64,000 nucleotides of DNA from Actinobacillus succinogenes 130Z (lineage in GTDB: Bacteria > Pseudomonadota > Gammaproteobacteria > Enterobacterales > Pasteurellaceae). Shown in pieces: positions 24,964-32,934 of the stretch. Under the pieces are notes generated by a model. It had not been told where the DNA came from. It saw nothing but the letters and a program-made list of their open reading frames with translations, and searched no databases. The stretch is from positions 1,860,001 to 1,924,000 of the forward strand of contig NC_009655.1 of NCBI RefSeq assembly GCF_000017245.1, written 5' to 3'. Made by a program: the position numbers and the translations under genes. Numbering within the stretch: position 1 is the first letter of the stretch; the number at the start of each line of letters is the position of its first letter.

Positions 24964-26037
24964 TTACCCCCTTTGTTCCGTTTCAGGGAACCACAATAAA
25001 TCATGGAAATTCACCACACAGTTTTCCCCTTCCTTAAACATTAGCTCATTTTGTAAAGCATAATTGGTTGAAATTTCGGTACGTAAATTCACATTGTCAA
25101 TTTCAATCATATAATCCATTACCGCTCCTAAAAAACTGGCACGAACAATCGTTCCTTGTAGCCCGTCACCGGCTTTTGTCAGAATAATATCCGACGGACG
25201 ACAGCCGAATTTACCATTTTGCGACGGTAATTCGCCCCATCTGATGGCTTGAGGACCATCACCGACAAAATGCTGTCCTTGTTCGAAACGTACCGGAATA
25301 AAATTAGCCAAACCCATAAATTTGAATACCATTTCATTTTCCGATTTTTCGTAAATTTCCCAAGGAGTACCGATTTGTTGAATTGAACCGTCCTTATCCA
25401 TAATAGCAAGGCGATCGGAAATAGCGAGGGCGATTTCCTGATCGTGAGTGACATACAAAATTGTAATACCTAATTTTTTCTGTAACTCTTTAATCTCAAA
25501 ACGCATTTCCTCACGCAAATTAGCATCAAGATTATTTAGAGGTTCATCTAATAACATTAAGGAGGGTTTTGCCACCAAAGCTCTAGCCAGTGCAACCCGC
25601 TGTTGCTGACCACCGGAAAGTTGGGACGGCAGGCGTTTTTCTAATCCGGTCAAATTCACTAAATCCACCACTTCCATTACCTGTTGGTGAATAGTTTCTT
25701 TATCCAGTTCTTTTAGCTTGAGCGGGTAGGCGATGTTATCAAATACGGTCATATGCGGCCATACCGCATAATCTTGAAAAACCACGCCCAGCCCGCGTTG
25801 ATCCGGTTGAACATCAATACCTGCCGCCGGATCCGCTACTACTTCGTCGTCAATTAAAATCCGCCCGGAATCAGGGACTTCAAAACCTGCGAGTAAACGC
25901 AGCAAAACAGTTTTTCCACAACCTGAGGGACCTAGAAGTGTAAAACACTCGCCGTTATTAACGACAAGTGAAAGATTTTCCAACACTTCATTTGAGCCAA
26001 AGGTTTTACTAATGTTCTCAAATATAATGGTTGCCAT
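24964..26037 (-). CDS. ABC importer ATP-binding protein (first ATPase, canonical)
   Basis: The 357-residue ATPase has Walker A LGPSGCGKTVLL, Q-loop VVFQDYAVWPHMT, a canonical signature LSGGQQQRVALARALV, Walker B LMLLDEPLNNLD and H-loop VTHDQEIA. A TOBE-like C-terminal domain follows. It resembles the ATPase at 22184-23242 but is clearly not a recent duplicate: the loops and tail differ. The gene order is binding protein, this ATPase, permease, second ATPase, all on the minus strand with gaps of 2-21 bases. Confidence 0.88.
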   Translation of the reverse strand: MATIIFENISKTFGSNEVLENLSLVVNNGECFTLLGPSGCGKTVLLRLLAGFEVPDSGRILIDDEVVADPAAGIDVQPDQRGLGVVFQDYAVWPHMTVFDNIAYPLKLKELDKETIHQQVMEVVDLVNLTGLEKRLPSQLSGGQQQRVALARALVAKPSLMLLDEPLNNLDANLREEMRFEIKELQKKLGITILYVTHDQEIALAISDRLAIMDKDGSIQQIGTPWEIYEKSENEMVFKFMGLANFIPVRFEQGQHFVGDGPQAIRWGELPSQNGKFGCRPSDIILTKAGDGLQGTIVRASFLGAVMDYMIEIDNVNLRTEISTNYALQNELMFKEGENCVVNFHDLLWFPETEQRG

Positions 26038-26054
26038 AATAGAACCTCCGTAAT

Positions 26055-27050
26055 TTAATTACGGTTTTGCAGAATCTGTGTGAATTTTTTCACTGTTTCT
26101 TCTTTTTCACTTAAAATTGCATTGTAATCAATCGGAATTGCGCGCTGAATCGCATCTTCCACTGTCGGCATTCCGTCCATCACCGCAACACCTTTTCTTA
26201 CCGGTAAAGTCCCCTCGTTCGAAACAATTTTTTGTGCGTCCTCAGAAAGCAGGAAATCAACAAATTTTTGGGCGGCACTGAGGTTTTTCGTACCTTTAAA
26301 AATTGCCGCCGGACTTGGGATCACCAACATTTCTTTCGGATAAACCAGTTTTAGCTGCGCCCCTTTTTTGATCTTGTCGTTGGTAATGTAATCCACCGCG
26401 AGTGATGCCAACAAATCACCGGAAGCCGTATCATCCACCACTTGTCCGGAACCTTTACCCACTTTACCCTTATTTTCTTTAATTTTTTCAAAGAATTCCC
26501 AACCGAAAGTTGATTTCAATAATGCCACACTCATATAAGAAGTGCCGGATAACGCCGGATTGGCAATACCGAATGCTCCTTTATATTCTTTAGCTAAAAT
26601 ATCCGACCATTGCCATTCGCTCGGAGGATTTTTCACAAATCGGGTATTATAGGCAATGCCTAATGTGCCTAAGCGGATAGGCGTGAAAGAACCGTCAAAA
26701 TCCGGAATCGGATTCACAATATTATCCACTTCTTTAGATACATAAGGTTCTAACATACCCGTCTCTTTCATTCTAAAGAAGTCGGGAACCTCACTGGTCC
26801 AGATAATATCAGCCATAATCTGACCCGATTCTTTCTCTGCAGCAATTTTTGCCATTAATTTACCTGCGCCGGCAGATTGGTAATCCATTTCCACTTCAGG
26901 ATGTTTTTCGGTAAATTTAGTTTTTAATGCCCCGATAAGAGATTCTTTCATTGAGGTATAAACGATTAATTTTTCATTTGCCGAGGCAAAACCGGCAACG
27001 GTTACCCCCAAACCTAACGCCATAATAAGTGAAGAAATTTTCTTGTTCAT
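26055..27050 (-). CDS. Periplasmic substrate-binding protein of the ABC importer (AfuA/FbpA superfamily)
   Basis: The 331-residue protein has a clear signal peptide, MNKKISSLIMALGLGVTVAG-FASA, cut before NEKLIVYTS. The mature part has the type II binding-protein fold of the FbpA/AfuA cluster (LIVYTSMKESLIGALKTKF, DIIWTSEVPDFFRM, GAFGIANPALSGTSYMSVA). The paired tyrosines that bind iron in FbpA are not seen at the expected place (AVDYITNDK has one). An anionic substrate such as a phosphorylated sugar or acid is therefore more likely than iron. The frame opens 29 codons earlier. ATG 27050 is chosen for the signal peptide and the preceding GAGGGC. Confidence 0.87.
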   Translation of the reverse strand: MNKKISSLIMALGLGVTVAGFASANEKLIVYTSMKESLIGALKTKFTEKHPEVEMDYQSAGAGKLMAKIAAEKESGQIMADIIWTSEVPDFFRMKETGMLEPYVSKEVDNIVNPIPDFDGSFTPIRLGTLGIAYNTRFVKNPPSEWQWSDILAKEYKGAFGIANPALSGTSYMSVALLKSTFGWEFFEKIKENKGKVGKGSGQVVDDTASGDLLASLAVDYITNDKIKKGAQLKLVYPKEMLVIPSPAAIFKGTKNLSAAQKFVDFLLSEDAQKIVSNEGTLPVRKGVAVMDGMPTVEDAIQRAIPIDYNAILSEKEETVKKFTQILQNRN

Positions 27051-27128
27051 AATTAAGCCCTCATTTATTCGGAAATAGAACGATCGATACTGTTTATTTT
27101 CATTCAAAGCAATGAAATCCTCATCACC

Positions 27129-27134
27129 ATAATG
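27129..27134 (-). promoter_or_regulatory. Candidate -10 element for the ABC importer operon
   Basis: The minus strand reads CATTAT within TTTTGCATTATGG, about 80 bases before the binding-protein start codon. No good -35 box accompanies it, which fits an activator-dependent promoter. Confidence 0.35.
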
Positions 27135-27186
27135 CAAAAGTCCATGAAAAAAAAGATTCTTACCGGTTTAAAAAGTCAGTCAGAAA

Positions 27187-27215
27187 TGACACATTTCGTA
27201 TCTCAAATCGTGTCA
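27187..27215. promoter_or_regulatory. Dyad TGACAC-N17-GTGTCA between the divergent operons
   Basis: TGACAC (27187-27192) and GTGTCA (27210-27215) form an inverted pair. The same word recurs at 27280-27285. It is a candidate operator for the PgtA-like response regulator, since it lies upstream of the activator-dependent importer promoter. Confidence 0.45.
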
Positions 27216-27266
27216 AAATTAACCCATTTTGACCGATTAAAAAAAGTGCGGTCTGTTTTACGAAAA

Positions 27267-27288
27267 TTTGTGTAAAAAATGACACAAA
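27267..27288. promoter_or_regulatory. Dyad TTTGTGT-N8-ACACAAA
   Basis: A seven-base inverted repeat with an eight-base spacer contains a third copy of TGACACA (27280-27286). It lies between the first dyad and the CRP site. Confidence 0.4.
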
Positions 27289-27324
27289 AATAAAAATTTT
27301 TCCCATAAAGAAAAATTTTTATTT

Positions 27325-27340
27325 TGTGAACAAGATCACA
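27325..27340. promoter_or_regulatory. CRP (cAMP receptor protein) site
   Basis: TGTGA-ACAAGA-TCACA is a perfect match to the CRP core TGTGA-N6-TCACA. It is 66 bases upstream of the pgtC-like start. TATATT (27351-27356) and TAAGAT (27373-27378) are possible -10 elements for rightward transcription. Confidence 0.7.
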
Positions 27341-27405
27341 GAATATCCATTATATTTCCTTTGGAATTTCAGTAAGATTAGTGAAAATCATTGAAGGGAA
27401 AATCT

Positions 27406-28653
27406 ATGTTTAGCCGGCAAAAAATACGACAAAATCTAACCTGTTTTTTATTGATTCTTACCTTGTGCATTTCGACCGCCCACAGTTCGGAACTGGTGAT
27501 TGCGACTACACTCGCCAGAGAAGGAGTACAGCATTTAATTGATGAATGGCATAAGCAGCCGAATTCCGCTGCTGTGACAACCTTAAACCGTACCAGCGAT
27601 TCCATTCAACAACTTTTTTCCACTGAACGGGCAAAAGAAGTGGATCTGATTTTAAGTTCGTCACCAATGCTGTTTGACAATCTGCAACAAAAAGACGGCT
27701 TGGCGGAATTGCCGCCGGAATTAACATTCCACCAGCAATTTGTTCCGCCTATGCTACAAAATAAAGTGCTTGCTTTTTCTTTATCCGGCTACGGTATGCT
27801 GCTCAATACCGAAGTGTTGGATAAGCAGTCTATTCAGATACCTCGTTCTTGGCAGGATTTAACTCGGAGCGAATTACAAGGATTAGTCATTATCAGCAGC
27901 CCGACCCGTTCCGATACCAACCATATTATGCTGGAAACTATTTTGCAACAATTCGGCTGGGACCAAGGCTGGGCATTATTGAATCAAATTATGGCGAATG
28001 TCGGTACAATTTCCTCCCGTAGTTTCGGAGTGGTAGATAAAGTCCAGGCAGGGCTTGGTGGAGTGGGCATTACTATTGACAACTATGCAAACTTATTTAC
28101 TGCTAAAAGAGATTCTCAATCTCCCCTTATTTTTCGCTATTTTGAACATTTCACCCTTTCTCCGACTTTTATTGCGTTAAACAAAACAAGCTCTAATCAT
28201 TCGCAGGCAATGGCTTTTATCCGTTTTTTACTCAGTCAACAAGGACAAACAGCATTAAATCACAGCAAAATGGGCAAAATCCCTATTACGCCATTATCGC
28301 CCGAATCTGCAAATTATGACATTCAGCAAAAACTGTTCAAACAACCGCAAATCGATTATCAACTTATGTTAAAACGGGATCATTTAGTTAAATTACTGTT
28401 TGAACAACAAATTACTTATCGTTTAAATCAATTACAGGAAAACTGGCAACTGTTAAGGCAAAAAGAAACCGCATTGGGCAAGATACTGCCTGAACTACGC
28501 GACATTCTTAATCAACTCCCAGTTTCAGCCGAACAAGCCGAAGATGAGCAATATTTGACAACATTTAATCAAAAACAACGATTACTGGATTGGCAGGCAT
28601 TTTTTATCTCACAACAATTAGCATTTATTAGTGCCTTGGAAAAATTACAATGA
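27406..28653 (+). CDS. pgtC: PgtC-like periplasmic sensor protein
   Basis: The 415-residue protein has an N-terminal signal peptide (QNLTCFLLILTLCISTAHS, cut near SELVIATT). An extracellular-solute-binding fold of the iron/spermidine class follows, then a Gln-rich, helical C-terminal extension of about 100 residues. Its length and position directly before a histidine kinase match Salmonella PgtC, which works with PgtB to sense phosphoglycerates. I start at ATG 27406 because AAGGGAA lies seven bases upstream; a TTG at 27391 is possible. The stop overlaps the kinase start (ATGA). Confidence 0.75.
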   Translation: MFSRQKIRQNLTCFLLILTLCISTAHSSELVIATTLAREGVQHLIDEWHKQPNSAAVTTLNRTSDSIQQLFSTERAKEVDLILSSSPMLFDNLQQKDGLAELPPELTFHQQFVPPMLQNKVLAFSLSGYGMLLNTEVLDKQSIQIPRSWQDLTRSELQGLVIISSPTRSDTNHIMLETILQQFGWDQGWALLNQIMANVGTISSRSFGVVDKVQAGLGGVGITIDNYANLFTAKRDSQSPLIFRYFEHFTLSPTFIALNKTSSNHSQAMAFIRFLLSQQGQTALNHSKMGKIPITPLSPESANYDIQQKLFKQPQIDYQLMLKRDHLVKLLFEQQITYRLNQLQENWQLLRQKETALGKILPELRDILNQLPVSAEQAEDEQYLTTFNQKQRLLDWQAFFISQQLAFISALEKLQ

Positions 28654-30632
28654 GAAAATGGATTAACAGCTTAAATATCAGCCGTGGGTTACAGCTTTCT
28701 TTTTGGCTTAGTGCGTTACTTTGCTTATTTGTAGGTGGGTTGGGGCTACTCACCTGGCAACAGCAACGTGCCGAAATCAATATTGCGTTAAGTGAGAATT
28801 TTCCCCAAGTCCAATCCGCCTTTCAAGCAGAAGAACAGGCTAATTTATTACACAATGCGTTTATACAATTTTCGAATTCCAAAACGACAACGGAAAAAGT
28901 CGAGTTTTATCAACATACCCGGAAGCATTTGGCAGCACTTCGCACTTTGCTTACCGTATTAAAAGAAAATTTAAATAAAAATTTACTACTGATTTTAACT
29001 CAACAGGAAAATTTATTGGAGCGGCTTTCGACAACGATTTCGGCACAACTAACTTTAAACGAATCGTTCAGTCATAGTTTAGCTAAAATCAACTGGCTAA
29101 ATAACGATTTTAAGCAAGAATTTACCGCACTTTTGCAAGAAATTGCTTGGCAACAATCCACTCTCGCAAAAAATATTACGCATCAATCCTCAAATGAACG
29201 CCAGTTAATCCAACTTCACCAATTGCAGCAACAACTGGTTTTGGTCAATGATTTTATGCAATATGAAGAACTATTGATTCACGAATTAAGTAAGCAAATC
29301 AGCGATCCGGATAATCACCAAGAAGAGCTCTTCCGTAACCAACTTGATTATTTGAGTTTATTAATCCAACAACGTTTTGAACCGCTGCAACTCCACGCGG
29401 CCGGAGAAACCATCAAACAAATTTTAAATGAACTGCTCGCACTCGGACTAAATAAAATGCAGTTGCCCGAATTATTCAGTCGCCACAAGACATTACAGCA
29501 AGAAAAACAACAATTGATCCAACAAAGTAACCAATTATTCCAACACTTTCGACAAACAGTTCGCGAGCAGGTGGGAAACAGCAAAAACCAGCTGGATTTA
29601 TTACATAATATCGTTGCCAAAAGCACTCGGTTTAACGGTATTATTATCTTAGCGGTAATGTTATTCGCTTTTTTATTAGTCATTGCCGTCAATTATTTTT
29701 ACATCCGTCTACGTATGTTAAAACGCTTCGATCGCCTTAATCAAGCAGTCGCTCAGTTAACCCAAGGAGAAGAAAATGTAAAAATTGCAGTATACGGCAA
29801 TGATGAATTAGGAAAAATTGCACGTTTACTCCGTTTATTCTTATTTGAAATGCAACATAAACAATTGGAATTAAGTAAACGAAACCAAGTATTGATGGAT
29901 GAAATTGAATACCGAATCAAAGTGCAAGATGAACTGATGCAACTCCAACAGGAATTAACGCAAGCTGCGAAACTCGCGGTGGTCGGTAAAACGCTGACTT
30001 CTATCAGTCACGAAATTACCCAACCGTTAAATGCGATGAATGCCTATATTTTCAGTGCTAAACGGGCGTTGCAAAAACAAAATTATGAAGCGACTTACGA
30101 TTATTTGGACAAAATCAACCGCTTGACCGAAAAAACAGCAGTGATTATTAAACGCTTGCGTCAATTTTCCAAACAAGGAAACGGAAAGTTACAAGCGGTC
30201 AATTTAAACGAAAGTTTTGCAAATGCCTGGGAATTATTAGAAAGTAAACATAAACACCGAAAAGTACGACTGGATTTACCTCAAAACCTACCGCATATTT
30301 GGGGAGAGAACGTACTTATCGAGCAAGTGTTCGTCAATATTTTCCTGAATGCGTTAGAGGCGATTGAACAAGATCCGCCGCAGATCAAAGTTGAAATTCA
30401 GTGGCAGAATTCACAAGAAATTTGTTTATGGATAATCGACAATGGCAGAGGTTGGCCATTGAGCGATAAATTACTGCAGCCGTTTTCTTCCAGCAAATCG
30501 CTGAATTTAGGACTAGGCTTATCTATTAGTCGTTCCATTATGCAACAATGCGGTGGAGAGTTGCGGATTGCCTCAACTTTGCAACGAAACGCATTAGTTA
30601 TATTGATTTTTAAGGTAGCACACCATGTTTGA
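28650..30632 (+). CDS. pgtB: PgtB-like sensor histidine kinase
   Basis: The 660-residue inner-membrane kinase has TM1 at about residues 16-36 and a long helical periplasmic domain of nearly 290 residues. TM2 (about 328-349) and a HAMP linker follow. The H-box SISHEITQPLNAMNAY carries the phospho-acceptor His454. The ATPase domain has the N-box VFVNIFLNALEAIEQ, a DNGRGW loop and GLGLSISRSIMQQCGG. The layout and size match Salmonella PgtB. It overlaps the genes on both sides (four bases upstream, eight downstream). Its codons are noticeably A/T-rich compared with neighbouring housekeeping genes. Confidence 0.82.
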   Translation: MRKWINSLNISRGLQLSFWLSALLCLFVGGLGLLTWQQQRAEINIALSENFPQVQSAFQAEEQANLLHNAFIQFSNSKTTTEKVEFYQHTRKHLAALRTLLTVLKENLNKNLLLILTQQENLLERLSTTISAQLTLNESFSHSLAKINWLNNDFKQEFTALLQEIAWQQSTLAKNITHQSSNERQLIQLHQLQQQLVLVNDFMQYEELLIHELSKQISDPDNHQEELFRNQLDYLSLLIQQRFEPLQLHAAGETIKQILNELLALGLNKMQLPELFSRHKTLQQEKQQLIQQSNQLFQHFRQTVREQVGNSKNQLDLLHNIVAKSTRFNGIIILAVMLFAFLLVIAVNYFYIRLRMLKRFDRLNQAVAQLTQGEENVKIAVYGNDELGKIARLLRLFLFEMQHKQLELSKRNQVLMDEIEYRIKVQDELMQLQQELTQAAKLAVVGKTLTSISHEITQPLNAMNAYIFSAKRALQKQNYEATYDYLDKINRLTEKTAVIIKRLRQFSKQGNGKLQAVNLNESFANAWELLESKHKHRKVRLDLPQNLPHIWGENVLIEQVFVNIFLNALEAIEQDPPQIKVEIQWQNSQEICLWIIDNGRGWPLSDKLLQPFSSSKSLNLGLGLSISRSIMQQCGGELRIASTLQRNALVILIFKVAHHV

Positions 30633-31881
30633 TGAAAAATACAATGTCTTATTAATTGATGACGACCCGGATATTTTAACCGCATATCAAGATTTATTAG
30701 AACAAGAAGGCTATCGGGTGTTGGCGATCGCTAATCCTCAAACCATCGTCCAACAAATACCGACGGATTGGAAGGGCGTTGTTCTCTGTGATGTTATGCT
30801 GCCCCGAATTTCAGGTTTGACGGTTTTAGATGAAATTATGCAATCGGATGCATTAATTCCCGTTATTATGATTACAGGTCACGGTGATGTGCCTATGGCG
30901 GTAAATGCAGTAAAAAAGGGTGCGACTGATTTTTTAGAAAAACCAGTGTCACCTGAGAATTTATTACAACAAGTAGAAAACAGCCTTAACAAACGCCGTC
31001 AATATATTGATCAACGTCAATGGCAGCGAGAAAAGCTCAATCAACAATTTATCGGACACAGCGATTGGATAAACACTCACCGCTTACAATTACAAGCATT
31101 GGCGGATAGCCATTTACCTGTCTTTTTGTGGGGTGAAAACGGCACAGGTCGTTTTTTATCCGCTGTCAATCTACACCACCTAAGCCAACGTAATCCTCAT
31201 TCTTTGGTATTCTATGAATGTACGGAACATAGCCAACATCCGATAATTAATTTAATCGAACAGAGCAAAAATAGTACCTTGATCATCAAACATTTACATT
31301 GGCTTTCTGGTACTGAACAGAATCAGCTGACCGCTGCATTGCATAGTGAAGCGAACAATATTCGCTTTATTGCTATTAGCGATTTCCCTCTAGTGACTCT
31401 TATTCAGCAATATCATTTAAGTGCTGAGCTCTATTCACTGTTTATTCATACTCAAATCGAATTATTACCGCTACACAAGCACCCGGCAGATATTGTCGAT
31501 ATTTTCCTGCATTATGTGCATAAAAGTTGTATACAACTACATAAATCGGTATTAGAACCCCCGAAGAAGCTCCTGCAACATCTCTGTCATCAGCAATGGA
31601 TAGGCAACGTAACGGAACTCATCAGTGTTGCCGAGCTTTATGCTATTGGACTTCTATCTAAACCGCACGCAACCACGCCGCCCACCGTTAAGTTAAAAAC
31701 AGACGACATGAATCCGCTCAATGAGCAAATCGGTCGATATGAAAAACAAGTGATTGAAGATGCCTTAATTTTCTTCCAAGGCAGAATTAATGAGGTAGCA
31801 AATTATTTGGACATTCCGCGTAAAAAACTTTATTTACGTATGCGAAAATACGGTATTGATAAAAGAGAATATAAATTCTGA
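30625..31881 (+). CDS. pgtA: PgtA-like response regulator with degenerate AAA domain
   Basis: The 418-residue NtrC-like regulator has a receiver domain (LLIDDDPD, phospho-acceptor Asp56 in LCDVMLP, later EKPVSPENLL). A central AAA-like domain (about 140-330) and a Fis-type helix-turn-helix at the end (RINEVANYLDIPRKKLYLRMRKYGI) follow. The AAA domain is degraded: Walker A reads GENGTGR with Arg instead of Lys, and no GAFTGA sigma-54 contact loop is present. It therefore probably works at sigma-70 promoters. It overlaps the kinase gene by eight bases. The likely target is the divergent ABC importer operon. Confidence 0.8.
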   Translation: MFDEKYNVLLIDDDPDILTAYQDLLEQEGYRVLAIANPQTIVQQIPTDWKGVVLCDVMLPRISGLTVLDEIMQSDALIPVIMITGHGDVPMAVNAVKKGATDFLEKPVSPENLLQQVENSLNKRRQYIDQRQWQREKLNQQFIGHSDWINTHRLQLQALADSHLPVFLWGENGTGRFLSAVNLHHLSQRNPHSLVFYECTEHSQHPIINLIEQSKNSTLIIKHLHWLSGTEQNQLTAALHSEANNIRFIAISDFPLVTLIQQYHLSAELYSLFIHTQIELLPLHKHPADIVDIFLHYVHKSCIQLHKSVLEPPKKLLQHLCHQQWIGNVTELISVAELYAIGLLSKPHATTPPTVKLKTDDMNPLNEQIGRYEKQVIEDALIFFQGRINEVANYLDIPRKKLYLRMRKYGIDKREYKF

Positions 31882-31937
31882 GAAAAATCTAACTGACTTT
31901 TTTGAAAGATAAGCAGTCCCTGAAATAATTATCATGT

Positions 31938-32108
31938 TTAAAATTCATCAACCCCTTTTCCCTTTTCCTCATGTTGTTTACGCAATTCTTCCGCCACAAG
32001 CTTAATGGCCTGACCGGCGGGAATGCCTTTCGACATCAGTTTTTGAATTTCTTCTACGGCCTGTTGCTGCTGTGCATGCGTTAAACCTAATAAAGTGCTG
32101 TCTAACAT
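31938..32108 (-). CDS. UPF0181 (YoaH-like) small protein
   Basis: This 56-residue gene is read directly from the sequence. The product starts MLDSTLLGLTHAQQQQAVEE and continues IQKLMSKGIPAGQAIKLVAE, then ELRKQHEEKGKGVDEF. THAQQQQAVEEIQKLM and GQAIKLVAEELR match the UPF0181/YoaH family, including E. coli YoaH (THEQQQKAVERIQELM). The function is unknown. AGGAGT lies six bases upstream of the ATG. It lies eight bases downstream of the glycosylase-like gene in the same direction and is probably co-transcribed with it. Confidence 0.85.
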   Translation of the reverse strand: MLDSTLLGLTHAQQQQAVEEIQKLMSKGIPAGQAIKLVAEELRKQHEEKGKGVDEF

Positions 32109-32116
32109 GGTGACTC

Positions 32117-32707
32117 CTATAAAATGCCGGCTAGTTGAAAAAAGGTACGATACGATGCCACTTTTTTGTCAAAACTCAACGGATAAGCTCTTGAAGTGGA
32201 CGGTGCGCGGTAAAGTTTCAACTCCCTTCCCGCAAAGAGAAAGTCAATCACTTCGTTGGTTTTCGGTTCTTTCAGTTTCTGCGGCGACAGACTGCACAAC
32301 ACTTCCGTCGCTTTGCCGCCGGTGGTGAAAATCCATTTGCATTGCGGAACTTGACGTAAAACATCCGCCAGCGGAACCGGTTCTACAACGTCCAGAAATT
32401 TATCCGACGCATTGCGCCGTTCACGAATGGCTTTCAGCACGGTAGGACAAGAAGCGATTCCCCGTTCCGTAAGAAAAGCCTTGATTTTGTCGGCATCAAA
32501 CCGTTTTTCATTTTTTACCACGAAATAATCTTTATCCTCAAAGAAAATCGTACCGTAAATGCGCCACATATCGTTTTGGAAATTCGGATAATGAAACGCC
32601 ATACTGCGTTTATCCGCCGGCGGCGGAAAGGTTCCCATCATCATGACCGTTGCCTGTGACGGCAAAAGAGGCGGAAACGGGTGGCTTTCAATAACAAATT
32701 CCGACAT
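32117..32707 (-). CDS. Uracil-DNA glycosylase superfamily protein
   Basis: The 196-residue protein probably has the uracil-DNA glycosylase fold. It carries VMMMGTFPPPADKRSMAFHYPNF, QNDMWRIYG and a late TTGGKA plus PSTSRAYPLSFDKK, resembling the layout of family-6/hypoxanthine-type members (GxxPs...HPxNxFWxIL...SPS). The actual substrate is not certain. I choose ATG 32707 because AAGGATG precedes it; an in-frame ATG at 32740 would add 11 residues. It lies upstream of the yoaH-like gene. Confidence 0.6.
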   Translation of the reverse strand: MSEFVIESHPFPPLLPSQATVMMMGTFPPPADKRSMAFHYPNFQNDMWRIYGTIFFEDKDYFVVKNEKRFDADKIKAFLTERGIASCPTVLKAIRERRNASDKFLDVVEPVPLADVLRQVPQCKWIFTTGGKATEVLCSLSPQKLKEPKTNEVIDFLFAGRELKLYRAPSTSRAYPLSFDKKVASYRTFFQLAGIL

Positions 32708-32747
32708 AAAATCATCCTTAAGTTTTATATTCTGCCTCAAACTGTAC

Positions 32748-32763
32748 CAGGTTAATTAACCTG
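32748..32763. repeat. Perfect 16-base palindrome CAGGTTAATTAACCTG
   Basis: This fully self-complementary 16-mer lies 41 bases upstream of the glycosylase-like gene start. It could be an operator for a dimeric regulator. No promoter can be fixed with confidence around it. Confidence 0.5.
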
Positions 32764-32805
32764 AACCCCGCCGAGGCTTTATTGTGGGCGGCAAAGCAGC
32801 CGAAA

Positions 32806-32925
32806 TTAAAGAACTCTATACGGCGCGTATAGGTTTAAAAAACAACAGTAGCTTACTTTTGCTCGCCTTACTTCACGTTTGGGCGCACGTTTTTCTGCGG
32901 TTTTCAGGCTCCGATTACCTTTCAT
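32806..32925 (-). CDS. Possible small basic protein downstream of uvrC
   Basis: A 39-codon frame begins MKGNRSLKTAEKRAPKREVR and is very rich in Lys and Arg in its first half. It starts nine bases after the uvrC stop, with AGGAACGGG just upstream, as a coupled gene would. I do not recognise it, and the second half (AKVSYCCFLNLYAPYRVL) looks random, so it may be spurious. The hairpin CTATACG-GCG-CGTATAG (32816-32832) lies inside it. Confidence 0.2.
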   Translation of the reverse strand: MKGNRSLKTAEKRAPKREVRRAKVSYCCFLNLYAPYRVL

Positions 32926-32934
32926 CACCCGTTC

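Noticed and set aside
22184..27050. Ferric iron (FbpABC) transporter
   Set aside because: The binding protein lacks the expected tyrosine pair, there are two ATPases, and the divergent regulators are of the Pgt type. Iron is not excluded but is less likely.
27051..27405. Sigma-54 promoter for the Pgt-controlled operon
   Set aside because: No GG-N10-GC -24/-12 element was found and the regulator lacks GAFTGA.
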